A stretch of DNA of 64,000 nt from Colletes latitarsis (lineage: Eukaryota > Arthropoda > Insecta > Hymenoptera > Colletidae), in NCBI RefSeq assembly GCF_051014445.1, contig NC_135136.1:40248001-40312000 (forward strand). The letters are read 5' to 3'. Positions 1 to 12,544 of the stretch are shown here, piece by piece; positions within the stretch are counted from its first letter, which is position 1; each line of letters starts with the position of its first letter. The translations under genes and the position numbers were made by a program. Under the pieces are notes generated by a model. It was not told the origin of the DNA. It worked only from the letters and a program-made list of their open reading frames with translations, and made no database searches.

Positions 1-3000
1 CGCAGAGGTTTGATCCTCATTGTTCGAAATGTACCGCCGTACCCGCCAGCTCCATTAAGCAACCTCCTCCTCTCTTTTCTCGTTTCGCTTATACTCCCTT
101 TGACTCCTCCAGCTCCGCCGTTATCGTCATGAGCAATCGCTGCTGAACCACCGTCAGAGACGCCGATGTCCCGCGGTGATGGATTTTTCTTTATTCCTCC
201 CTTTCTTTGAGCCACGCTCGTTCTGTCGCCGATTGCTGAAAGTGCAGCCTTTCCGTGACGAGTCTCCGCGACGATCGAAACTCCCATATCTTGGGAATCG
301 CTTCGCTGCTCCTCCCGGATATCGATTAACGTACGCTGGATCTGAATTCAGGATCCCTTGGTGCGATCAAAAGCCTGGAGTTCGATCTTAGAAAAGATCA
401 CGGTTGCATTTTTCAGACGTTAGAATTTTTCCCTGTACAGAGATCGATGACGGAGGCAGCTACGAGAGCTAAGGAATTCGCAGTACCCAGCAACGAGTCG
501 ACTATTGACTCATTAGTATCGTCTGGATGCCCGATGACTGCAAACTACGGCATTCAAACAGCTGTCCGGGAGATGTTAAAAGCGCGACGTTGGTCGTAAC
601 CGGGCATAAATGTTGCAGAGGCCACAATCCAGCTGCGCGCTGTTTAAAATTCATACGAAGCGAAGTCAAGGCAGGCCTGACCCACTTGAAGCTGGCAGCT
701 ACGGCGAACAGTGCCCTCCGTATTTGGACAGCAGCATGTCTAGCCCGCGCCGATGCACTCTGTTCATTAAATTCAAGACGGATAGACGACCTCGGGGACT
801 TCAGACAACCCCAATCTCGCCGTGGTCGTTCCCCGTTACTACCAATACGTATCCAAGCTTATCATCCGACGCGAATAGCTTCGAACGGTATTCTAGATTC
901 AGTTTCCGATACCCGGCGATCCACCTCCCAACGACATCGAACGATCTTCGATGATGCATCGGAACAGTGCTTCGGCATTTTACATATCTGCCCTGTGAAT
1001 CAACTATGTTGACTTCTTCTTTCGAATGGTACCTTCGACGAGACACCGGAGACTCTCTTCTTGCAATCGAATCGCGACCGCCAGATTTCATGCGAAGAGA
1101 CTTGAAATAACTTTTCAAAACCTATTGAGAGTTTCAAGACTTCATAGTCTTAAAAACTTCGAAGTATTACGAAACTGGGTCGCTTCTGGCCATTTTTACA
1201 GCCATAAATCACTATCTAAATCTACGATAAATCAGCATAAAAAATTGACCTGCCCATAGAGCGAGCAAAGGGGAAAGATCGCGTTTCTCCAGAAGTAATT
1301 TCACTTGGGAGTGATTTAAGGCCGCCCTGTAGGTTTTCAAACGGAGTCGTATAAAACGAGCAGAACGCCGACAATGGACACGATCCGCTCGTGTCAAGGT
1401 TTATCGTGGCTCGATTGATAGCCGAGGCCGGACACCGGTTCGGGACATGCGAGGGAATTCCGAAAATTCGGTATCGGTGGCGCGAGTGACGGTTCCGCGC
1501 GCGATAAGCCAACAACTGCCAGCATGACCTGGATATGGCTGGCAGTAAATTTTGAATGGTACCCGTTGCTTAACAAGCAAGACAATGAAGAGGCTATTCG
1601 CGCGTCTCGGTCGTATAATTTGCGTGAAACGGTTGGACCACTTGGAGGACTTCCGGCGCTGTTATCACAGACAGGGTATACGAGTGCACCCTAAACTTCA
1701 TGCACTTTCGTCAAACAAATTTATTAAAAATGAAAAAAATTTTAAATCGTCCTATAAAAATTATTTTTGGTTGCAGGAGTCAATAACAATCATTTTTGGT
1801 GAATAGACATACCTTCGAAATCCTACCCACTTTCGAGAAAAAAATTCAGAAATGTTTTTAATAAAAATTTGTTCTCTACGCGCACACTTGGTAGCAGTTT
1901 TCACTTTCGGTTTGTTCGTGACTCTCGATGATCGGGGTTTAATTGCATTTCTGTAAGATATTTATAAAAGTCGTCGGGGGTCTCGAACAATTGATCGTCG
2001 CGAGAGAAGCCGAGAGACGGCTGAGTGCCAAGGGAAAACGCACTTTCACGTTTTCGCAGAGCTCTTACGCCCGACGTGGGACAGATTTACAGCAATTAAA
2101 ACGCGCGAATCCCGAGAAACCCCGTTCACGCGGAGCTAGGATCCTCCACCGGAGGATTGGAACGAGCTTCGTTAAAATCATTGTGAAAATCAAGAACGTA
2201 TTCCATCCAAACGTCTCCCTAGACTATTCTAAACGACAAGGTAACGAGTGCAGATAATACGCTATCTTCCTGATAAATTTCCCCCCATAACAGCGCTCCG
2301 TATTAAATAAATTCCTGCGAAACTTTGATGAAACACAACCAGTACCAGCTCTCGGGTAATCTATGCTAGTCAAAGATGAACCGTGTACAAAATTTCGACT
2401 TGCTCGAGAAGTCTTTGTTTAAATTTGCCCTCCCCCTTTTCAACCCTTTTACAATATCTTTTTTTGTTGATCCGCTATTGTGTACAGTGATTACGCGTGT
2501 CTTAAATCCAAGTAAAAAATGGCAGTTTATACAATTTCGCGGCGACAAAGGGTTAACTTTAGTTAGTGAACGCATGGCTATCGATAGGTTAGCCCCTCAG
2601 TCTCATGCTTTCACGAACTGCGTGTGCAATTAACGCATTACGGTGGGCTGTAAGCCTGCGAGCAGCTCGTGCGTGAAACAATATCGACAGTCGCGCGAGA
2701 CAAGCAATAAACGGGGCGTCGATCCATCGAACGTTTGAATTTCAGCTCGTACGAGGGCCGAGTAATTAGGTGACCCGACTCTCGAACGCCCGATGTCATT
2801 ATCCACACGGAATCAGAAGAAGGGACAAATGCCCGCCCCTCGCGCCTCCTGAGTAGAAACCCCCAACGATTCATAATTATCGCGGACCCGTTCTTCTCCG
2901 TCTTTCCCTTCCGCGGCTCGTGAATCGAGCCCCGGGTGAGAAATTAACTAGACTCCCGCGTAATTAAAGCAGTTTGTCAGGTAACACCGACGATGCAAAT

Positions 3001-4959
3001 TACGCCCGACGTTTTCGAGACGACTGTCAGACCGTTTGTTGCGCCATCGCGGGACGAGATTTTGTTAATAATAAAAACAACCACTTGTAACGATGCAATT
3101 AAACAGCCGACGACCGTAGGAGCGTGTTCAGCCACTATTTACCACCCCTATAATCGTACCTAAAAGAGTAATCTGAACTCTCTGTTTAAGACCAACTCTA
3201 TTTAAATATTTAAAATTTACGAGTCAATAGTACCCGCGCAAAGTACAGATAATATTCCAAAGTTGCACAAATCACTCATAATGGTTTGAAAGTCCGCGTA
3301 ATCGTTTCCTTCCAGCATAAATAACCGTGTCGATACTTTAGACATTACACAGACATCTCGACATCGTATAGTAACTAGTTACAGAACGCAGATCTATGAA
3401 GGATACTACCTCCTCTTCCTTTCGACTCTCAGAAGTCTGCTCAATGTTCAGAACCACAGATCCCAACAACGAGAATTCCTTTCGACTACGTTTTCGGTTT
3501 GAATATTAAATTTTCCAAAGCTCTGCTTCTATGTGGTATGTAAAACTGGAATTCTAAATAAAGCTAGATAAAAAAACAAGTAATATAGACATTGTTTTTG
3601 GTTGTTATAAATATTCGTACAAGGACTCGCGTACTGTGCCAGTACTTATGTCCACCACTGTATTATTCAACACAAGCTATGAAGTATTTATAGTTCCCCG
3701 AGGTACACGACTATAAATGAGTTTCCGTTTCGCTGACACTAAACGACAGTCTGGATTCGTACAGAGAAGTCTTAACAAGTGCAAACACGGTAGCCATAAT
3801 TGGAAAAGTCTGACGCCAAGATACGTATTCCCTTCTCATTAGTAGAACTAGTTTGTCATTAACACTCCGCATTTTCGCTCGTTTCGAGCATTCCCTTGTA
3901 ATTTCATCCTATCTGTCTTCCGCGAACAGACAATTATTACGTCCATTAAATACGAATTTTAGATCACTCGTCGTTCTACGAATAACTCTGGGGCGGAATT
4001 CGAGCTTTCCATTAGTCGCGACAGGATTTCACGATCTTTCGACGAAGCGTCTCAGCAAACGCGACAGAACAAGCTGTAAATCGCACGATGGTCTTTGTTT
4101 TCATTACTCATATACTGGGTGTTTAACCATTTTCGAAATAAAATAAAACCAACCCTACTCTGAAGTAGAAAATGTCCTAGAGAGATGCTCGATTAACATT
4201 GTCCCCGTTTACGGACGAAAGAGCCTAAAAAGGACAACGAGAAGCTTTTGCGTCTGAAATCAGCATAATTTCAATGCAAACAAGTGCCGGGGGAAATAGC
4301 AAAATTCCCTTTAATTGCCTCCGGTAAATCCCCGAACGGTCGAGGCCTTCCCGCGACAGAAGGGGTGTTCTCAGACTTAAGAGAAATCACGAGTAACATT
4401 TCCACGGGGTGCTGTAACCGGGTCTGGTTTCGCTGTTCCAGGTAGAATGCAGCGATACGAAACGCGGTGCTCGTCCGCAACGAGGCGATGAGAAGCCTGA
4501 ATGGAGGCCGAGGAAGCCTCAGAGCCCCCTGGGGCTCCGACCAACGTCTCCTCGTCAGTGTGCAACGAGATCAACCATAGCTGCGTCGCATCACAGCTGG
4601 TCTAGCTCGTAATTCTCACGAGTGAAGGATGCTGCAACGGGGCTGAAATCGAAATCATCGTCGAGCAACGAACCCAACCGAGGCCACGCGTTTCACGGAA
4701 CCGTCAGTTCAGCCTAGAACACTAATCGTCGCGGAGAACTCTTTTAACAGACGGCCTGATCTTCCTTCATTTCCCGACACACCGACCTATTATCGAACAA
4801 AAGAATCGAATTACTATGACAGTAGATCTCGCGGGGGATCGACGCGCACCGGCGTACAATCGCAAAGAGCAACGAAACGTAATCGCAAACATGACCGGTG
4901 TCGTTTTAATCGGTTAGGCTCGAGTCATCGACGCGACGGCCGATCGTAGAACCGTGAAG
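1..4959. other. Upstream region without a supported gene
   Basis: This stretch is GC-richer than most of the window in its first 1.6 kb and carries several overlapping 60-160 codon open frames on both strands. None shows a recognisable domain, and the frames overlap one another on opposite strands, as expected by chance in GC-rich DNA. Positions about 1690-1860 hold a truncated, inverted copy of the dispersed repeat family also seen at 7650, 33842 and 58860. The segment next to 4960 is probably promoter and 5' leader of the ANKRD50-like gene. Confidence 0.5.
4501..4605 (+). promoter_or_regulatory. Possible upstream ORF in the 5' leader of the ANKRD50-like gene
   Basis: A 34-codon open frame begins ATGGAGGCC and ends at TAG, about 355 bases before the ANKRD50-like start. 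The encoded peptide begins MEAEEASEPPGAP. If the leader of the gene extends this far, it would be a uORF able to damp translation. No promoter or cap site can be seen from sequence alone, so both the transcript extent and the use of this ATG are guesses. Confidence 0.2.
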
Positions 4960-7900
4960 ATGGCCGCGCCGGTGATCGAGAAGAAGCGGTTCTTCTGCCG
5001 CGAATGGGTGTTCATCAGGCTGTCCCATTGCTTGGAGCAAAGGCCAGCCTCGAAGACATGCGGTGCTCTGATCGTCGGCGGCCCAGGAAGCGGGAAAACC
5101 GCCCTCTGCGCCGAACTAGCGTGGCCATCGACCGGCGCCAACGCTAAACATCAGAGATCGTTGAACAGGAGACTGCTCGCCAGGCATTTCTGCCAGGCAA
5201 GAAGCGAGGCTTCCTTGTCGCCGGCTCAATTCGTTAGATCTTTGGTTGCTCAACTTTTGCAGGCTAGCTCGGATGGTATTCACAGGTTAGTAATTGCGAT
5301 AGGACTCACGAACGTTTAGGGTACTCTTGAGAAACCTACGATCTCGTTGATCCGAAAGTCGCGACCATGCCCCCATTTTGCAAAACGCTGGTTCAGAACG
5401 TCCGAAACTGTTTAAAATTATTCGTAGAGTGTCGACAAGCTCGCCGTCTCCTGGCAGCACTACTACGACGACTACCAACGCCACGTCGATCCCGTCGACT
5501 TCGAGGGAAGCAGTGGCGGAAGCTTACGCGGAAAAGCTCAGAACGGATCCGGATATACAGGCTGCCCTGCAACCGGACGTTCTCGACCGAGATCCCGACG
5601 ACGCTCTGAAAAAGGCTCTGCTGTTTCCCCTGTTAGAGGTAGAGCCACCGAAGAGCTGCTTGTTCCTATTGGTTGATTCTATCGACGAGGGTCAAACCTT
5701 GAATCCTCCACAAACCGGTACCAGAGATTCGAGGAGAGAAAACGACAATGTCAGTAGGACGATCGCTGAATTATTGGCCAACCATCATCACCTGTTCCCT
5801 CAATGGTTGCTGCTGGTCTGCACCGCTCGACGACAAAGTAAATCGATCTCGCGGATGTTCACCGGATTCCGTAAAATCTCGTTGGACGACCTAAGGAAAT
5901 CTCACGTCGTGAGAGACGTCCAGCAGTACATTCTTGCACGGTTGGATCAAGAAGAGGCGCTCAGGTAAATGACTCTGCTGTAAAAATTTTTTTTTTTCAT
6001 GGATATCCTACGTGATTCAAACGTCGAATTAATTTTCCTTCGTTTCTTCGATCAGGCAGCACATCTCGTGCGACACGGCCGAGATGCTAAACCAGCTGCA
6101 CATTAAGAGCAACGGTTGTTTTCTGTACCTGGAAAAAGTTCTCGACGGCGTGGCCGAGAACTTCATCGTCCTAAGAGAGGTTCGCGAGATACCAGGCACC
6201 CTGAACGGTCTCTACCTCTGGCTGTGCCAAAGACTCTTCAGCAGGAAACAATTCGCGAAAGTTCAACCGCTGTTAAACGTGATACTAGCCGCGAAACTGC
6301 CGATCACCAAGGAGATCCTATACAAATGCGTGAAAACAGCCTGCACCAGCATCACCGTGGAGGATTTCAATCGACGTTTACACCTTCTGCGCAGAGTGAT
6401 CTCCGTGTCCCGTGCTGGCGCGCTGATGCTGTTCCATCATAGTTTCGCCGAGTGGTTACTCGACGTCAAACACTGCACGCAAAAGTATCTTTGCTCCGCC
6501 ATCGAAGGTCACGCAATGTTGGCGGGTTATTACACTCTTCGCGGTACGGAGTTGAACCCTGACGAAATCTGCGTACTGGGTCAACACCTGCAGCGAGCCA
6601 TAACTAATGTAGCCACTGCGAACTGCAACTTGGACGTCCACACGCTTCAGGTATTCTGGATGATAGGCAGCGGAGCGCCCATTGAAAATTGCTACTTGGA
6701 CAGCTCCGAGTGCATCCTATGGCCCAGACAAGAGGTGAAATTACTGAGACTGCTCATCGACGCTGGAGCTAAACCATCCGAAAAGGTGGCGGAAGATGAT
6801 GCCAATAAGGACGCTATTTCTTCTAGTCAGGTATTAATTTCTATTCCGACGTTCGCTGGTCAAAATCAATTTTATATTGTAAATAATGGTAAAACATATT
6901 GTTGTAAGTTATTACTTCGTTTATTCTCGTTATTACGATAAAGAAAGATACAAAAGTAGTAAGGTACAAGTAGGAATAGCCAAATCACGCGCAAGCCTGC
7001 TGGAACGAAATGTACTTTTGTCATAGGTCTCGCAAGATGTGAGCCCAATGGATGAATCTCCTAGCGAGTCATTAACGGAACTGCTCGGTGAGAGCGGAGA
7101 TATCAATCAAACTGATTCTTGCGGACGAACAGTGCTGCATACGCTTGCTGCGGATGGCAATGCATCTCTGTTGGAGTTAGCTTTAGCAACGTGCCCTCAG
7201 GTGAGTTTTCATTGCCAATTACAACATATTTATTTACGCGGAACAGCAGAAAATATTTGTATTATACGGGAAGTTCAGCTAGTTGAAAGTAAAAACTGGT
7301 GCTGCACGGTGTTTCTGAAAATTAAAAAGAGAAAAGGGAAAACGTGTTAGTTTATGACTGATTCCTATGAAATGTACAGGCAAAATTGGAAGCCACTGAC
7401 CGTCATGGTCAGACACCATTGAACTTGGCTGCCAGACACGGTTACGCGGACGTGGTCCAAGTACTCTTGTCTGCTGGAGCCTGTGCGGATCATGCGGACT
7501 GCGACGGTTGGACGGCTCTCAGAGCTGCTGCGTGGGGTGGACACACTCAGGTAATCATTCCACTACAATTAGCGAACGATCCAGGATACTTCTGAAATAC
7601 ATAATATAAACACTTAAGAAGGGATTCTTGTTTTTCTTCTTCATACATACAGGATGATCGGCCACCCCTGGGAAAAATTTTAATGGGAGATTCTAGAGGC
7701 CAAAATAAGACGAAAATCAAGAATACCAATTTGTTGATGGTGGCTTCGTTAAGAAGTTATTAACATTTAAAGTTCCGCCAATACTGAATTTTTTTCTCGA
7801 AAATGGGTAGAATTTCGAGGGTATGTCTATTCACCAAAAATGCTTGTAATTGACCCCAGTAACCGAAAATAATTTTTTTAGAACGATTTGAAAATTTTTT

Positions 7901-10900
7901 TTTTCGTCGAAAAATTTAGGCACCTACCCCCTGTCGATTTTTCTTAAAAATTCGTTTTTCATTTTTAGTAATTTTGTTTGACGCCCTACAGAAAAGTTGT
8001 CTAGTACTTTTTTGTAGGTACACATGAGCTCTACTTCGGAAAAAAGTTTCATTGTAATATATTCACTATTGTAGGAGTTATGGCTGTTTGAAAATTGGAC
8101 CATTTTTATGGGGTTTTTCTCATTTTGCGAGGTCAGGGACCAACTTTTCGAATATTTTTGCGATTTGTACATATTCTCCATCAAAATACGCGTAGTTTGC
8201 TTTTTTAGACATTAAAATCGTCCAATCCGTTCAGAAGTTACGACGTTTTAAAGATTCACATGAAAATTCGGGCAGACATTTAAGCCTCAGATTATATTTT
8301 CGTTAAGGAATTTTTTTCTCGAAACTGAGTAGGGATTCGGGGGTATGTCTGTTGACCAAAAATGATTGTAATTGACCCCAGTAACCGAAAATAATTTTTC
8401 CAAAACGATTTGAAATTTTTTAATTTAATTGTTAATAACTGTTTAACGAAGTCTCCATCAATAAATTGGTATTCTTGATTTTCGTCTTATTTTGGCCTCT
8501 AGAACCTCCCATTAAAATTTTTCCCAGGGGTGACCGAACACCCTGTATATGTATATGTATCTAGAGCGAAAACCACGAACAACAAATGCACTGAAAGTAG
8601 GCTTGCTAGATTGTTGCAACGTGCAACTTTGATAAACGATCAAAAGGTGGATGAAAATCTAATAAAATCTCAACACTAAAATGTAGGTGGTCGAAATGCT
8701 CTTGACGTACGGAGCATTGGTGGATTGCGCTGACTGGGATCAACGAACCGCACTGAGAGCAGCTGCGTGGGGTGGCCACGAGGACATCGTTAAAGCACTT
8801 CTGCAGCACGGCGCCGACGTCAACAGAACGGATGACGAGGGCAGAACTGCCTTAATTGCTGCTGCCTACATGGGTCACAGTGAGATTGTCGAATACCTTC
8901 TAAACTTCGGCGCGGAGATCGATCATGCCGATAGCGATGAAAGAACAGCCCTCAGCGTCGCTGCTCTGTGTGTACCTTCCAACCATGGCTATACGAAGGT
9001 TCGTTTCCTCTCCTGTTTGAAAAAATGTATAAATCAATGTTAAAATCAACACTAAGCTTTGCTATTGCACAAACAACACACAATATTTGACTAATTTTCG
9101 TTCATTTTCTGACGGACTATACTTGTAACGAATTGTCATCGTAGGTGGTTACGATACTCTTGGAGAGGGGGGCAGCCGTTGATCATCAAGACAAAGATGG
9201 CATGACTCCGCTATTGGTAGCAGCGTTCGAGGGACACAGAGACGTTTGCGAATTGCTTCTGGAATACGATGCAGACATAGACCACTGTGACGCCACCGGA
9301 CGTACACCTTTATGGGCAGCAGCCAGTATGGGCCATGGATCGGTTGTCGCTCTTCTGTTATTCTGGGGATGTTACATTGATAGCATCGATAACGAGGGCA
9401 GGACCGTTCTCAGCGTGGCTGCTGCCCAGGGTGGTACAGACGTGGTGAAACAATTACTAGACAGAGGTACAGGTGTTCCTATTTCATATCGATGTCTATT
9501 TCCATATTTTTGTTGCTCTAAGAACGAATGTATCAAATATATCTTGTAATCGTTAATCGATGAAACACGTATTACCAAGTGGAAACGTACGATGTATCAG
9601 GTTTAGACGAGCAGCACAGAGACAATTCGGGCTGGACACCGTTGCACTACGCGGCGTTCGAAGGTCATATCGACGTTTGCAAAGCGCTGCTAGAGGCTGG
9701 AGCCAAAATTGATGAAACCGACAATGATGGAAAAGGAGCTCTGATGCTCGCCGCTCAAGAGGGCCATTACACGTTAGTCGAAAGGTTGCTGAAACAGCAC
9801 AACGCGCCGATCGACCAACACGCTCACGACGGGAAAACAGCTCTGAGGTACACTTTCGTTCTTGCTCTTGATATCAAACGCTAACGTAACATTTCGTCCA
9901 AGTGCCTTGCGTAAAATATTTTTTACCAATAAAACATGATCATAGACTTGCAGCTCTCGAGGGGCATTACGACACCGTAAGAGTGCTGTTGGCGCACAAT
10001 GCTGACGTTAACGCAAAAGACGCGGACGGCAGAAGCACTCTCTACATCCTCGCCTTGGAGAACAGATTGGCAATGGCGCGCTTCTTGTTGGAACACGCAC
10101 GCGCCGATATCGAAAGCAGAGATTCGGAAGTAAGTAACATCCTTGCGTAAAATCTCTAATATCACAGTAAGTATCGACGAGATCTGAGACTTCTTCGCGT
10201 CATTATATTCTCTAATTTTACTTATAGAATTAATTTAATCTGTTATAGCTGCAGATCCGTATCAAAAATTTATCATAACTTTACAGGGCAGAACTCCTCT
10301 GCATGTAAGTGCTTGGCAAGGACACGTTGAGATGGTGGCTTTATTGCTAACAGAAGGTGGAGCCAATGTAAACGCCTGTGACAACGAGAACAGAACTCCT
10401 CTTCATTCCGCAGCCTGGCAAGGTCACGCTGCCATTGTTAGACTACTTCTAGAACACGGAGCTACCCCTGATCACACTTGTAACCAAGGCGCAACAGCTC
10501 TAGGTAAGATATTAATTCCTGTTTAGAATTTCAAACGATGAAACGAGCAAAGAACAAGCTGGAATGATATCATATACGAAACATAGATCGCTATGCATCG
10601 TTAAAATTGACTTCATCTATAACTATAAATCAGGTATTGCTGCACAAGAAGGCCACGAACACTGTGTGCGAGCACTTCTTAATCATGGTGCTGATCCCAG
10701 CCATTCCGACCACTGTGGTCGAAATGCGATAAAAGTGGCCGCTAAAAGTGGCCACGACACTGTGGTGAGACTACTCGAAGAACATTCTGCTAATCAACGA
10801 AGTCTAAGACCTGGTATCAACGGAGGTTGGTTAGCTTTGCAACATCAAGTATAACGTTATCTCAAAACTCTATTACAATTTGTTTGCATATTTGATACAG

Positions 10901-12544
10901 GTGGAAGTAGTAGCGCTACTTCGGTAACGTCGAACTCAACGGCAGAAACAAAACCATCGTCCGCGATCCTAAATCCTCTCTCCACGCAGTATAGCCCTGC
11001 AGAATCGCCAGACTCGACGAAAAGACGAAGCTGCGTTTCCCTGGGCAATAACTCTAGCAACAGTAAATCCAGCAGCAACTTGACTGGCAGCACGAAAAGC
11101 GACCAAGGGAAATTCAATCAGAACTCGATGGTGAATCAGGTAATAAAAGTAGGTAACAATGATGTATTCAATGCTTTCTTCCATTAACTCGTAACTGTAC
11201 TTGAAGAATTTTCAAATCCGATACCACTTCCAATCAATTCATCCATCACACGTTTCATTAACAGCTGCATGTTTTGTTAATTCTGTTCTATGCACTCGTG
11301 TACAGATCGTTTCTCTCGACGTTTTTTTTCTTTTTTTCTTAACAAAAGACATGGAAATACTTGTCTCTCTCTCACGAGTACAACATACTGGCACGAACCA
11401 CATACGTATGACGTTCGATAAGATGAACGAAAATCTCCATTCGCTTCATGTAGAAACCAATTCGATCTATACACGCTATGATCTTTATAACAAAACCAAA
11501 CGAACGAAAAAAGAAAAATTGGACGTTATCTGACTCCTATAATTTTAGACACCATTATCTTTCACACAACAACTCCAACAATGTTCGAGGGGAGCAAAGA
11601 GTCGACCGCTCAGCAAACTCTTGTCGCCTCTGAAAAGCGAACCGCAGAGTCCGATCTATGCTTCGCCACCTCATTCGCCATTAAGCGACAGCCTCATACC
11701 CTACTCACCTACGAACACGAGTCCACCGAGCGCCCAAATAGCAGCGAACGTGATACAAAGTCAGCTGGGGGTGTCTTTGTTAACCGGAAACCAAAATATA
11801 CCGTACAAAACACAGATCGGAGGGTACAATCACACGCCAGCCATTTACGAACCGATCAACATAAAAACCGAGATCATCGATAAGAATGACGTTAGTAAAC
11901 CGTTCGAATTGACGAACGAAATGTTAGGTTTAAATGTTGGGAAAGAGAAGAAGAACGGGCTCGACAAAAAGAGAATCTCGGCTGATACCCATTTCACTAG
12001 AGACACTCACATGAGGATAATTCTGGGGAACAGTGGAGCAGGTGTTGGGAGAAGCGTGAAACATACTACGGACCATACGCCTGGCAGGTAATGATTTTAA
12101 TGTTTTAAACTTTTAATTACTTTAATTAATATATTAATTATAAACGTGCGTTTATTACTCGTTACTACTTTTTTTAAACGGAGTTTTTTATACAGTAAGT
12201 CCTAGAGTTACGCAAATTTGAAAGTAAATTAAATAGAAGTAATATAAAAAGTATTTATACGATTCGACTTACGCGGAAAACTTTGAAACGAATCGTCCGC
12301 GTAAGCGAAGGACTCACTGTATTCGATAACCATACAAATCTTTCAAGCAGAATCGTTTTTTTTTCGTTCCAGTGCAAGTAACGCAAAACCAAAGCGCAAT
12401 GGCTTGGTTTCCAACCCAGCCATGAGATTAGTAGCGGGTGTTAGAAATGGAATTGAGAATGCAACTAATAGAAATAAACCTATTACAACGCGAGTAAATG
12501 GATTTCAATGGAAGGCAGAGGCACGAAAGGAAACACCTTTGTAG
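4960..12544 (+). CDS. ANKRD50: Ankyrin repeat domain-containing protein 50-like (NTPase plus ankyrin array)
   Basis: Fourteen exons join in frame to 1468 aa: 4960-5285, 5428-5964, 6056-6830, 7027-7200, 7380-7550, 8687-8998, 9145-9466, 9601-9847, 9946-10129, 10287-10503, 10634-10825, 10901-11139, 11549-12087, 12373-12544. The N-terminus holds a P-loop, GGPGSGKTALC, at residues 40-50, and a Walker-B-like LFLLVDSIDEG near residue 190. A conserved block follows (FTGFRKISLDDLRK, SFAEWLLDVKHCTQKYL). About 18 ankyrin repeats cover residues 570-1140, then a Ser-rich disordered tail. The protein ends KETPL, a class I PDZ ligand. The human protein, also about 1430 aa, works with SNX27, retromer and WASH in endosome-to-surface recycling; function here is inferred by orthology. 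Exon 8 is taken from 9601 because it gives DRG-LDEQHRD, the family sequence. TANC proteins are the main alternative, but the C-terminal motifs favour ANKRD50. Exons are GC-richer than in neighbouring genes. Confidence 0.93.
7650..8545. mobile_element. Non-autonomous TIR element inside ANKRD50-like intron 5
   Basis: The ends are inverted copies of each other for about 110 bases: CAGGATGATCGGCCACCCCT at the left, and at the right a sequence whose reverse complement starts CAGGGTGTTCGGTCACCCCT. TA lies immediately outside both ends, as expected for a TA target duplication of the Tc1/mariner type. No transposase frame is present, so this is MITE-like. Two direct copies of an internal module (TTTTTTCTCGAAA...) occur near 7791 and 8306. 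It lies in the 1.1-kb intron between exons ending at 7550 and starting at 8687. Confidence 0.75.

Noticed and set aside
527..1118. Overlapping 105-161 codon open frames on both strands
   Set aside because: They overlap in opposite directions, lie in GC-rich DNA where stops are rare, and show no domain, repeat or splice context.
9579..9600. Earlier acceptor for ANKRD50 exon 8, which would add a few residues (VETYDVS-like)
   Set aside because: Splicing at 9601 gives DRG-LDEQHRD, matching the ankyrin-repeat register and the family sequence.
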